A DNA stretch of 64,000 nt from Variovorax sp. UMC13 (GTDB taxonomy: Bacteria > Pseudomonadota > Gammaproteobacteria > Burkholderiales > Burkholderiaceae_C), in the NCBI RefSeq assembly GCF_014170375.1, contig NZ_LZZW01000014.1:1-64000 (forward strand), in the 5' to 3' direction. The translations under genes and the position numbers were made by a program. Position 1 is the stretch's first letter. Each line of letters opens with the position of its first letter. A model generated the notes under the pieces. The model was not told the origin of the DNA. It did not search any database and was given only the letters and a program-made list of their open reading frames with translations. This document shows, piece after piece, positions 1-7,638 of this stretch.

Positions 1-169
1 CGGCGCCAAGGAAGGCATCGGCCTGCTGATCTCGACCGCGCAGGGCGCGTTCAACGCCAGCGGCGTGTTCGCGGCCATGATCGTGCTGGCGGTGGTCGCA
101 CTGGCGGCGGACTTCCTGCTGAGTTCGCTGGAGAAGCGGCTCCTGAAGTGGCGGCCCGCGGCGTTCTGA
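1..169 (+). CDS. ABC transporter permease, 3' fragment (second, inverted copy)
   Basis: The left edge of the window opens inside a reading frame that encodes the last 55 residues of a NitT/TauT-type ABC permease and stops with TGA at 167-169. It is identical, base for base, to the 3' end of the full permease gene on the opposite strand (274-1173). The two copies lie tail to tail around an axis at about 221.5. The fragment is therefore either the end of a real inverted duplicate or a fold-back assembly artefact at a contig edge. Nothing upstream is visible, so gene completeness cannot be judged. Confidence 0.6.
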   Translation, partial: GAKEGIGLLISTAQGAFNASGVFAAMIVLAVVALAADFLLSSLEKRLLKWRPAAF

Positions 170-206
170 CGGGCTGCGCTTCCCCTCCCCTTCCTTGAAA
201 GAGAGC
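1..206 (+). repeat. Left arm of a 206-bp inverted repeat
   Basis: Position i pairs with 443-i. Bases 1-206 are the reverse complement of 237-442 in every segment I compared (both ends, the middle and the inner boundary). The arm holds the permease 3' end plus 37 bp of downstream sequence. The left boundary is set only by the window edge, so the repeat may be longer. Confidence 0.9.
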
Positions 207-236
207 TGGGCCGCGATGGGCTGAAGCCGCAGCCCC

Positions 237-442
237 GCTCTCTTTCAAGGAAGGGGAGGGGAAGCGCAGCCCGTCAGAACGCCGCGGGCCGCCACTTCAG
301 GAGCCGCTTCTCCAGCGAACTCAGCAGGAAGTCCGCCGCCAGTGCGACCACCGCCAGCACGATCATGGCCGCGAACACGCCGCTGGCGTTGAACGCGCCC
401 TGCGCGGTCGAGATCAGCAGGCCGATGCCTTCCTTGGCGCCG
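237..442 (-). repeat. Right arm of the 206-bp inverted repeat
   Basis: This is the mate of 1-206. The 30-nt spacer (207-236) is itself partly self-complementary: 208-211 pair with 232-235 and 213-215 with 228-230, with mismatches at 207/236 and 212/231. The core between the two stop codons could act as a bidirectional hairpin, although no T-run follows it. Confidence 0.9.
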
Positions 443-1173
443 AGGAACTCGCCCACCACCGCACCCACCAGCGCGAAGCCGAAGCTCACGTGCAGGCTGG
501 CCAGGATCCACGACATGGCCGAGGGGATGACCACGTACCAGGTCAGCTGGCGCGGCGAGGCGCCCAGGATCTGCGCGTTGGCGATCATGTACTTGTCGGC
601 TTCGCGCACGCCCTGGAAGGCATTGCCGAAGACCACGAAGAACACCATCACCACCGCCAGCGCCACCTTCGAGGCCATGCCCAGGCCCAGCGCGATCACG
701 AAGATCGAGCCCAGCACCACGCGCGGGATCGAATTGGCGATCTGGATGTAGAGGCTGAACACGTCCGACAGCAGCTTGTTGCGGCCCAGCAGGATGCCGC
801 AGACGACGCCGGCGACCGAGCCGATCAGGAAGCCGATCACGGTCTCTTCCAGCGTGACCGCCACCTGCATCCACAGCGAGCCCTGCGAGGTGCCGTCGCG
901 CATCCACTCCACCAGCTGGTCGTAGATCAGCGTGGGCTGCGAATAGAAGAAGGGATCGATCCACTTGAGGCGGGCGGCCAGCTCCCAGCCGCCGAGCACC
1001 ACCACCAGCACGATCAGCCGCAGCGTGATGATCATGCGGCGGCGCGCGCGGATGGCGGCCTGCGCGATCTCGGATTCGCGCGCCAGCGCGGCGTCGCTCA
1101 GCGAGGAGGGCAGCGCGCCGGTCTTGGGGGCGGTCGAAGGGTTCATGGCGGGGGTTGTCGTCGTCGTGTTCAT
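274..1173 (-). CDS. ABC transporter permease, NitT/TauT (SsuC/TauC) type
   Basis: This is the inner-membrane permease of an importer for a small anionic or heterocyclic solute (the nitrate, sulfonate, taurine and thiamine-precursor group). The 299 aa begin with a polar Thr-rich leader of about 45 residues. The first membrane helix is around 47-65, several more follow, and the cytoplasmic EAA-type loop (EADKYMIANAQILGASP) lies near 190-207, where the ATPase docks. Its start overlaps the stop of the ATPase gene by 4 bp, so the two are co-translated. Substrate cannot be told from sequence. The 3' end is duplicated in inverted orientation at the window edge. Confidence 0.88.
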   Translation of the reverse strand: MNTTTTTPAMNPSTAPKTGALPSSLSDAALARESEIAQAAIRARRRMIITLRLIVLVVVLGGWELAARLKWIDPFFYSQPTLIYDQLVEWMRDGTSQGSLWMQVAVTLEETVIGFLIGSVAGVVCGILLGRNKLLSDVFSLYIQIANSIPRVVLGSIFVIALGLGMASKVALAVVMVFFVVFGNAFQGVREADKYMIANAQILGASPRQLTWYVVIPSAMSWILASLHVSFGFALVGAVVGEFLGAKEGIGLLISTAQGAFNASGVFAAMIVLAVVALAADFLLSSLEKRLLKWRPAAF

Positions 1174-1988
1174 TGAATCACCACCTCTTCACGCAGGTCG
1201 TCCCAGATGTGCTTGGACAGTTCGATGAACTGCTTGTCGTAGCGCACCTCGGACATCACGCGGGGGCGCGGCAGGTCGATCTCGTAGATGCGCTTGAGCG
1301 TGCCGGGGCGTGCCGACAGCACGAACACGCGGTCGGCCAGCGCGATGGCTTCCTCGAGGTCGTGGGTGATGAACAGCACGCTGCCGCCATTGCCCGACCA
1401 CAGCTGCAGCAGCTCGTCCTGCATCAGCGTGCGGGTCTGCATGTCGAGCGCCGAGAAGGGCTCGTCCATCAGCAGGATCTCGGGGTCGTTGATGAAGGTT
1501 TGCGCCAGCGCCACGCGCTTGCGCATGCCGCCCGACAGCTGGTGCGGGTAATGCTTGCCGAACTTCGACAGGCCCACGCGGTGGATCCACTCCTGCGTGA
1601 GTTCCATGGCTTCCTTCTTGGGCTTGCCGCGGAACATCGGGCCGGCGGCCACGTTGTCTTCCACGCTGCGCCACGGGAACACCGCGTCGGCCTGGAACAC
1701 GAAGCCGATGCGCGGGTCCACGCCGTTCACCGGCTGGCCCATCACCTTCACTTCGCCCACGGTGGGCTTGAGCAGGCCGGTGATCATGTTGAGCGTGGTC
1801 GACTTGCCGCAGCCTGTCGGGCCGACGATGGCGACGAACTCGCCGCGCGCCACCGACATGCTGAAGTTGCGCAGCGCCACGGTGGCGTTGCCGTCCTGCG
1901 AGATGAAGCGCAGCGAGACGTCGTCGAAGTCGATCGCCGAGGTCACCGCGGTGCCCTGGCCGGTGGGGGTTCCGTTGCGCATGGTCAC
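1170..1988 (-). CDS. ABC transporter ATP-binding protein, NitT/TauT type
   Basis: This is the cytoplasmic ATPase that drives the importer formed with the permease downstream. In 272 aa it shows Walker A GPTGCGKST (56-64), the ABC signature LSGGMRKR (151-158), Walker B ILLMDEP (171-177) and an H-loop in ITHDLEEA. That is the full set for an active nucleotide-binding subunit of the SsuB/TauB group. The gene is coupled by 4-bp overlaps on both sides (binding protein upstream, permease downstream). Met3 is an alternative start; the difference is two residues. Confidence 0.9.
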   Translation of the reverse strand: MTMRNGTPTGQGTAVTSAIDFDDVSLRFISQDGNATVALRNFSMSVARGEFVAIVGPTGCGKSTTLNMITGLLKPTVGEVKVMGQPVNGVDPRIGFVFQADAVFPWRSVEDNVAAGPMFRGKPKKEAMELTQEWIHRVGLSKFGKHYPHQLSGGMRKRVALAQTFINDPEILLMDEPFSALDMQTRTLMQDELLQLWSGNGGSVLFITHDLEEAIALADRVFVLSARPGTLKRIYEIDLPRPRVMSEVRYDKQFIELSKHIWDDLREEVVIQ

Positions 1989-3013
1989 TTGGCCGCCGTT
2001 GCCGCTGCCGCCAGGTAGGCGTTGCTGTAGGTCTTGGACAGGTCGATGTTCTTGCTCTTGACCAGCGGCTTGTACGTGGCCAGCACCTTCAGCACGGTCT
2101 CGGGGCCGCCGGCGGGCATCTTCGCGTCGGTGGTGAACATCGACAGCGAGGCCTTGAGGGCCGTGACGTACAGGTCCTTGTCGTTGCCGTAGTAGTCGCG
2201 CGGCACCTTCTCGGCGATCTCCTCGGCGCTGTGCGTGTGGATGTACGCCATGGTGCGGGCGAAGGCATGGGCCAGCTTGGTGGCCTCGGCCTTGTGCGAC
2301 TCGGCCCAGCTGTTCTGCACGTAGAGGCTGGCCGCCGGGTACAGGCCGCCCAGCGCCTTGACGGTGTCGGGCTCGGTGCGCAGGTCGACCAGCACCTGGG
2401 CGTCGCCGGTCTTGAGCATCTGCGAGACCGTGGGTTCGGTGGTCATGCCGACCTGGATGCGGTCCTGCTTCATCGCGGCGATGAAGGTGTTGCCCGCGCC
2501 CACGGGCAGCAGCGAGTATTCCTTGGAAGCCACGCCGGCGCGGTCGGCCAGGTAGCGCGTGAGGAAGTCGGTCGACGAGCCCAGGCCGGTCACGCCCAGC
2601 GTCTTGCCGCCCTTGGCATCGGCCATCGACTTGAAGCCCGCGGCCGCGGCCTTGGTCGACACCAGTTCGACTTCGCCCGGCACCTTGCAGAACACCGCGA
2701 TGGCCTGGATCTCCTTGCCCTTGCTCTGCAGGTCGATGGTGTGGTCATAGAAGCCCACCACGCCCTGCACCGCACCGGCGATCAGCTGGTTCTCGGCGTC
2801 GACGCCGGCCGGCTGCGATTGCAGCTCGACGTTCAGGCCTTCGTCCTTGAAATAGCCCAGCGCCTCGGTGAGCTTGGCCGGCAGGTAGATGATCTTGTTG
2901 ATGCCGCCCACCATGATGGTGATCGGCGCCTCGGCGGCCTGCGCGAGCGGCGCGGCGACGGCGAAGGCGGTGCACAGGGCGGCAGCCAGCAGGGTGCGGC
3001 GGGAAGCGGACAT
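1985..3013 (-). CDS. ABC transporter substrate-binding protein, NMT1/TauA-like
   Basis: This is a periplasmic solute receptor of the NMT1/THI5-like type. The chosen start (ATG at 3011-3013) gives a clean signal peptide, MSASRRTLLAAALCTAFAVA..., ending near AQA-AE (about 26 residues). A GGAG Shine-Dalgarno sequence lies upstream. The longer open frame up to 3130 would put 39 polar residues before the signal and is rejected. The mature part starts with a beta strand (ITIMVGG) and the usual YLPAKLTEALGYF helix, as in this receptor family. It is the first gene of a three-gene importer operon. The ligand is unknown: the family includes binders of sulfonates, nitrate and pyrimidine precursors. Confidence 0.85.
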   Translation of the reverse strand: MSASRRTLLAAALCTAFAVAAPLAQAAEAPITIMVGGINKIIYLPAKLTEALGYFKDEGLNVELQSQPAGVDAENQLIAGAVQGVVGFYDHTIDLQSKGKEIQAIAVFCKVPGEVELVSTKAAAAGFKSMADAKGGKTLGVTGLGSSTDFLTRYLADRAGVASKEYSLLPVGAGNTFIAAMKQDRIQVGMTTEPTVSQMLKTGDAQVLVDLRTEPDTVKALGGLYPAASLYVQNSWAESHKAEATKLAHAFARTMAYIHTHSAEEIAEKVPRDYYGNDKDLYVTALKASLSMFTTDAKMPAGGPETVLKVLATYKPLVKSKNIDLSKTYSNAYLAAAATAAK

Positions 3014-3143
3014 GGTGTGTTGTCTCCGGAAAAGGTTGAGCGACGAGGCCAGTCTAGGAATCGGCATCCTTCGGCCAGCTTTCGGCGGGCTGCGTGATTT
3101 CTCATGGTTATCCCTAGGCCGGGACGACATCGGCGATGCTTCC

Positions 3144-3149
3144 TAGAAT
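3144..3149 (+). promoter_or_regulatory. TAGAAT -10-like hexamer upstream of the response regulator
   Basis: TAGAAT lies 23 nt before the ATG at 3173, in the 159-bp gap between the divergent importer and two-component genes. The same hexamer stands upstream of several other genes in the window. No clear -35 is visible. Confidence 0.4.
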
Positions 3150-3172
3150 CCACCGCCACCACCCCGACCCCC

Positions 3173-3847
3173 ATGAAGCTGCTGCTGATCGAAGACAACC
3201 CGCAACTCGCGCACTGGCTCTCCAGCCTGCTGCGGGCGCAGGACTTCGTGGTCGACCATGTGGAAGACGGCGACGCCGCCGACCGGCTGCTGCTGCAGGC
3301 GGCCTACGACGTGGTGCTGCTCGACCTCAACATCCCGCAGCTCTCGGGCAAGGGCGTGCTGCGCCGCCTGCGCGAGCGCGGCGACACGGTGCCGGTGATC
3401 ATCCTCACGGCCACCGCCTCGCTCGACCAGAAGGTGCTGTGCCTGGAGATCGGCGCCGACGACTACCTGGTCAAGCCCTTCGAGATCCGCGAGCTGGTGG
3501 CGCGCATCAAGGTGCTGGTGCGCCGGCAGATGCCGGGCAAGGCCAACGACATCGCCTGCGGCGACCTGCGCTACGACCTGCGCACGCGCCAGTTCACGCT
3601 GGCCGGCGAAGAGCTCTCGCTGCCGCCGCGCGAGCGCACCCTGCTCGAGACGCTGGTGCTCAAGGCCGGCAGCACGGTGTCCAAGCAGGCGCTGATCGAC
3701 GCCATCTTCGGCCTCGACGACGAGCCCAGCGCCGACGCGGTCGACATCTACATCCACCGGCTGCGCAAGAAGCTCGAGGCCAGCCAGGCGACCATCATCA
3801 CGCTGCGCGGCGTGGGCTATCTGCTGCGCACGCGGCAGGAAGACTAG
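3173..3847 (+). CDS. Two-component response regulator, OmpR/TctD type
   Basis: This is a DNA-binding response regulator, 224 aa from the ATG at 3173, the start that gives the canonical MKLLLIEDN N-terminus. The receiver domain (1-115) has the acidic pocket (E7, D8), phospho-acceptor D51 in LLDLNIP, T79 and K101 in VKPFE. A winged-helix OmpR-type domain (about 130-222) ends in RLRKKLEASQ and GVGYLLR. The sensor kinase starts 11 bp downstream. Sequence style and pairing resemble TctD/TctE, which control organic acid uptake. Here the pair is divergent from an ABC importer, which makes that importer a likely target (inference). Confidence 0.92.
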   Translation: MKLLLIEDNPQLAHWLSSLLRAQDFVVDHVEDGDAADRLLLQAAYDVVLLDLNIPQLSGKGVLRRLRERGDTVPVIILTATASLDQKVLCLEIGADDYLVKPFEIRELVARIKVLVRRQMPGKANDIACGDLRYDLRTRQFTLAGEELSLPPRERTLLETLVLKAGSTVSKQALIDAIFGLDDEPSADAVDIYIHRLRKKLEASQATIITLRGVGYLLRTRQED

Positions 3848-3858
3848 CGGGCCGCCGG

Positions 3859-5301
3859 ATGAAACGCGCCAGCCTGCGCCTGCGCCTGGCCCTCTGGCTG
3901 CTGTTGCCCCTGTCGGTCTTCGTCGCGATCTGCGGCTGGCTCAGCTGGCGCAACGCGGCCGAGGTGGCCGACTACGTGCAGGACCACGACCTGCTGTCTT
4001 CGGCCAAGGTGCTGTCGGACCGGCTGATCTGGGAGGGCGACGACGTGCAGGCCAGCGTGCCGCCCTCGGCGCTGAGCCTGTTCGTCTCGCCCGAGCGCGA
4101 CCGCGTGTTCCTCAGCGTGACCGGCGCCAACGGCGAGGTGCTGGCCGGTTCGGCCGACTTCCCGCTGCCCGCGGTGCGCAAGCCCGAAGGCATCGACCGC
4201 GCGCAGTGGTACGACACGCAGTTCGGCGGCCTGCCGCTGCGCGCCGTGGTCACCACGCGCGCGATGTACGAGGCCGGCGGCGCGCGCGACATCACCATCG
4301 CCGTGGGCAAGACCGAAGGCAGCCGCAACCACATGCTGCGCACCCTGTGGTGGCCGACGATGGAATACCTGCTGATCGCACTGGCGCTGGCCATCGCGCT
4401 GGCGGTGGCGGCGCTGACGCTGGAGCTGCGGCCGATCGTGCGGCTGAGCCAGCAGCTCGCCGAGCGAAACGCGCGCGATCCGCTGCACCTCGACCTGGTG
4501 GTGGACCCGGCCGCGCTGCACAGCGAGCTGCGACCCGTGGCCGACACCCTCAACCGTTTCGTCGCGCAGCTGAAGGCGCATTCCGAGGCGCAGCGCCGCT
4601 TCATCGCCGATGCGGCGCACCAGCTGCGCACCCCGCTGGCCATGCAGGCCTCGCAGATCGAGTTCGCGCGCTACACGCGCCAGCACCGCGGCGAATGGGA
4701 CACGCGCCGGGCCGACATGGATGCGATGTGGCAGGAGATGCAGACCAGCAACCGCCGGCTGGTCGACGTGACCAACAAGCTGCTGCTGCTGGCCCAGGCC
4801 GAGCACGGCGACGCGCACACGGGCTTCGAGCGGGTCGACCTGAGCGCAGTCGCGCTGCGCTGCGTGGAGCAGCTGGCCGCGCTGGCCGACCGGCGCGGCA
4901 TCGACCTGGGCCTTGAAGCCGCGCAGCCGGCCTTCGTGATGGCGCAGCCGGCGATGCTCGATGCGCTGGTGAGCAACCTGCTCGACAACGCGCTGCGCTA
5001 CACGCAGCAGGGCGGCCGGGTGACGGTGGGTGTGCGGGAGGGGCAGGGGCGGGCCCGGCTGACGGTCGAGGACAACGGCCCGGGCATTGCGCCCGAGGCA
5101 CGGGAGCGGGTGTTCGAGCGCTTCTACCGCGTGGCCCAGGACAGCGAGGGCACGGGCCTGGGGCTGGCCATCGTGCGCGAGATCGCGCGGGCCTTCGATG
5201 CGGACGTGGACCTGTCGGCCAACCCGCGCGAGGCGAGCGGGCTGCTGGTCACGGTGCGCTTTCCGCCGGTCGCGCCGGTCGCGCCGGCGGAAAACGCGTA
5301 G
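3859..5301 (+). CDS. Sensor histidine kinase, TctE-like
   Basis: This is the membrane sensor kinase partner of the upstream regulator, 480 aa. TM1 is at about 9-29, followed by a periplasmic 2CSK_N-type sensor region (30-165) and TM2 at about 166-188. The phospho-acceptor helix has H254 in DAAHQLRTPL. The ATPase domain carries an N-box NLLDNALRY (from 373), G1 DNGPGI (from 405) and G2 GTGLGLAIV (431-439). All catalytic boxes are present. The start follows a weak purine stretch 11 bp after the regulator stop. A much longer open frame through the regulator gene in this reading phase is a shadow and was not used. Confidence 0.92.
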   Translation: MKRASLRLRLALWLLLPLSVFVAICGWLSWRNAAEVADYVQDHDLLSSAKVLSDRLIWEGDDVQASVPPSALSLFVSPERDRVFLSVTGANGEVLAGSADFPLPAVRKPEGIDRAQWYDTQFGGLPLRAVVTTRAMYEAGGARDITIAVGKTEGSRNHMLRTLWWPTMEYLLIALALAIALAVAALTLELRPIVRLSQQLAERNARDPLHLDLVVDPAALHSELRPVADTLNRFVAQLKAHSEAQRRFIADAAHQLRTPLAMQASQIEFARYTRQHRGEWDTRRADMDAMWQEMQTSNRRLVDVTNKLLLLAQAEHGDAHTGFERVDLSAVALRCVEQLAALADRRGIDLGLEAAQPAFVMAQPAMLDALVSNLLDNALRYTQQGGRVTVGVREGQGRARLTVEDNGPGIAPEARERVFERFYRVAQDSEGTGLGLAIVREIARAFDADVDLSANPREASGLLVTVRFPPVAPVAPAENA

Positions 5302-5304
5302 GCC

Positions 5305-6489
5305 TTACTTCAGGCCGGCGGCCGCGCGCAGGGCCGCGGCCTGGTTGGTGGATTCCCAGGTGAATTCGGGCTCTTCGCGGCCGAAGTGGCCGTAGGCGGC
5401 GGTCTTCTGGTAGATCGGGCGCAGCAGGTCGAGCATCTGGATGATGCCCTTGGGGCGCAGGTCGAAGTGTTCGCGCACCAGGGCGGCGATCTGCTCGTCG
5501 GGGATCAGGCCGGTGCCTTCGGTGTAGACCGTGATGTTCATCGGCTCGGCCACGCCGATCGCGTAGGCGACCTGGATCTGGCACTGGCGCGCGATGCCCG
5601 CGGCCACGATGTTCTTGGCCACGTAGCGCGCAGCGTAGGCGGCCGAGCGGTCGACCTTGGACGGGTCCTTGCCCGAGAACGCGCCGCCGCCGTGCGGGCA
5701 GGCGCCGCCGTAGGTGTCGACGATGATCTTGCGGCCCGTGAGGCCGCAGTCGCCCTGCGGACCGCCGATGACGAAACGGCCGGTGGGGTTGATCAGGTAG
5801 CGCGTGTTCTGCAGCCATTCCTTGGGCAGCACCGGCTTGATGATCTCCTCGATGATGGCTTCGTTGAACGAGGCCTTCATCTTGGTCGAGGTTTCGCTCT
5901 GGTCGGGGTGGTGCTGGGTCGAGAGCACCACGGTGTCGATGCTGTGCGGCTTGCCGTCGACATAACGCATCGTGACCTGGCTCTTGGCGTCGGGGCGCAG
6001 GAAGGGCAGGCGGCCGTCCTTGCGCAGCTGGGCCTGGCGCTCGACCAGGCGGTGCGCGTAGTAGATCGGCGCGGGCATCAGCTCGGGCGTCTCGTCGCAG
6101 GCGTAGCCGAACATCAGGCCCTGGTCGCCGGCGCCGGTGTTCAGGTGGTCGTCGGACGCGTGGTCCACGCCCTGGGCGATGTCGTTGGACTGCTTGTCGT
6201 AGCAGACCATCACCGCGCAGCCCTTGTAGTCGATGCCGTACTCGGTGTTGTCGTAGCCGATGCGCTTGATGGTGTCGCGCGCGACCTGGATGTAGTCGAC
6301 GTGGGCGTTGGTCGTGATCTCGCCCGCGAGCACCACCAGGCCGGTGTTGGTCAGCGTCTCGGCGGCCACGCGGCTGCGCGGGTCCTGCTCGAAGATCGCG
6401 TCGAGGATGGCATCCGAGATCTGGTCGGCGACCTTGTCGGGGTGGCCCTCGGAAACGGACTCGGAAGTGAAGAGGAAATCGTTCGCCAT
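5305..6489 (-). CDS. metK: S-adenosylmethionine synthase
   Basis: Makes S-adenosylmethionine from methionine and ATP, releasing phosphate and pyrophosphate; cytoplasmic tetramer needing Mg and K ions. At 394 aa it has the family's length. The N-terminus has the methionine- and ATP-site motif [18 protein letters not shown]. The signature [12 protein letters not shown] and the glycine-rich [19 protein letters not shown] loop are also intact. GGAG lies 8-11 nt before the ATG. It converges with the sensor kinase gene only 3 bp away and diverges from the acyltransferase genes. A TAGAAT on the minus strand at 6639-6644 would give a leader of about 145 nt. Confidence 0.97.
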   Translation of the reverse strand: MANDFLFTSESVSEGHPDKVADQISDAILDAIFEQDPRSRVAAETLTNTGLVVLAGEITTNAHVDYIQVARDTIKRIGYDNTEYGIDYKGCAVMVCYDKQSNDIAQGVDHASDDHLNTGAGDQGLMFGYACDETPELMPAPIYYAHRLVERQAQLRKDGRLPFLRPDAKSQVTMRYVDGKPHSIDTVVLSTQHHPDQSETSTKMKASFNEAIIEEIIKPVLPKEWLQNTRYLINPTGRFVIGGPQGDCGLTGRKIIVDTYGGACPHGGGAFSGKDPSKVDRSAAYAARYVAKNIVAAGIARQCQIQVAYAIGVAEPMNITVYTEGTGLIPDEQIAALVREHFDLRPKGIIQMLDLLRPIYQKTAAYGHFGREEPEFTWESTNQAAALRAAAGLK

Positions 6490-6698
6490 TGATAAAACTC
6501 CGTCTGGTCAGTTGGCGCGTTGCCAGCTGGGGAGCTTCGGCGAACGCTTTAGCAGAATGCCGGATCGGCACGGGCACAATCGCCTGGCGCTTGTGCATGT
6601 CGCCCTGCAAGTAGTTCCATAACTCAGCGACAATTTGGATTCTATGCGAGCCGCGTTTTGCTTGCGTGAGCCTCACTTCTCACCCTTCTTCCGACTCG
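6490..6698. promoter_or_regulatory. Divergent metK / acyltransferase intergenic region
   Basis: This 209-bp gap lies between two divergent genes. On the minus strand TAGAAT (6644 to 6639) is a plausible metK -10. The 145 nt between it and metK contain a small hairpin (TGCCG-ATC-CGGCA near 6564-6577) and a TGGC/GCCA pair near 6510-6524. I do not recognise a known SAM or SAH riboswitch core in it. A forward GACAAT (6629-6634) may serve the acyltransferase. Confidence 0.35.
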
Positions 6699-7577
6699 AT
6701 GATTCCTCTGTTCCGCCTGCTCGCCCATGTGCCGCTGCCCTGGATGCACCGGCTGGGCGCATGCTTCGGCTGGCTGGTCTGGTGGGCCGCCCCCGACTAC
6801 CGGCGCCGCTTCCGGGCCAACGCCGAAGCGGCCGGTTTCACGCCTGCCCAGTACCGCCCCGCCGTCGGCGCGGCCGGCGCCATGGCGGCCGAGCTGCCCT
6901 GGCTCTGGGCCCGGCCGCAGGGCGCGAGCGTGCTGCCGCGCATCGCGCGCTGGGACGGCGCCGAAGCCTTCGAGGCCGCGCTGGCCGAGCGCAAGGGCCT
7001 GATCCTGATCACGCCCCACATCGGCAGCTGGGAGCTTTGCGGCCAGGCGATCGCCGAGCGCTTCGTGGCCGCGCACGGCCCGCTCACGGCCCTGTTTCGG
7101 CCGCCGCGCAAGGCCTGGATGGCCGAACTGATGAAGGGCTCGCGCGACCGCGCCGGCCTGCAGACCCTGCCCACCAGCGTGGCCGGCGTGCGTGGCCTGA
7201 TGCGCACGCTGCGCAACGGCGGCTACACCGGCATCCTGCCCGACCAGGTGCCGCCGCTGGGGCAGGGCGTCTGGGCGCCCTTCCTGGGCCGGCCGGCCTA
7301 CACCATGACCCTGCTGCCGCGCCTGGCGCAGCAGACCGGCGCGCACGTGTTCCTCTGCGTCTGCGAACGGCTGCCCCGGGGCGGGCGTTTCGTGATCCGC
7401 TTCGAGCCCTTCGACGGCACCGCGGTCAGCGACCCGGCCGCCACGCCCGAGGCCGCCGCCGCGGCGATGAACCAGGGTATCGAGCGCCTGATCCGCCGAC
7501 TGCCGGGCCAGTACGTCTGGGACTACGCGCGCTTCAAGCAGCCCAAGGGCGAGCCGGCGCAGAAGGCGGCGACATGA
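6699..7577 (+). CDS. Lipid A biosynthesis acyltransferase (LpxL/HtrB family), copy 1
   Basis: Inner-membrane enzyme predicted to add a secondary acyl chain to the lipid A precursor. From the ATG at 6699 it is 292 aa. An upstream GTG at 6666 would add 11 residues. The catalytic HX4(D/E) motif is H107-IGSW-E112, followed by a glycine- and basic-rich acceptor region typical of LpxL/LpxM. It is followed after 61 bp by a second member of the same family, so the pair may add the two secondary chains in order. Which one is LpxL-like and which LpxM-like cannot be told here. Confidence 0.85.
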   Translation: MIPLFRLLAHVPLPWMHRLGACFGWLVWWAAPDYRRRFRANAEAAGFTPAQYRPAVGAAGAMAAELPWLWARPQGASVLPRIARWDGAEAFEAALAERKGLILITPHIGSWELCGQAIAERFVAAHGPLTALFRPPRKAWMAELMKGSRDRAGLQTLPTSVAGVRGLMRTLRNGGYTGILPDQVPPLGQGVWAPFLGRPAYTMTLLPRLAQQTGAHVFLCVCERLPRGGRFVIRFEPFDGTAVSDPAATPEAAAAAMNQGIERLIRRLPGQYVWDYARFKQPKGEPAQKAAT

Positions 7578-7638
7578 GCGCCGCGCCGGGCCGCCCCAAG
7601 CAAGCTCGCACCGCAGTGCGCAGCACGAAGGTTTTGGA
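7578..7638. repeat. Possible dispersed Comamonadaceae intergenic element
   Basis: The 61 bp between the two acyltransferase genes contain a segment (about 7592-7630) reading GCCGCCCCAAGCAAGCTCGC, then an imperfect CGCAGTGCG core. From memory this resembles a short sequence scattered between genes in Variovorax-type genomes. There is only one full copy in this window, so the repeat status is not shown by the window itself. Confidence 0.3.

Noticed and set aside
3136..5301. A 721-codon frame through the regulator and kinase genes
   Set aside because: The first 240 codons are the out-of-phase shadow of the response regulator. Only the part from 3859 has kinase motifs.
6490..6660. A known SAM or SAH riboswitch before metK
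   Set aside because: No conserved core I know is present. The leader remains only a candidate for new structure.
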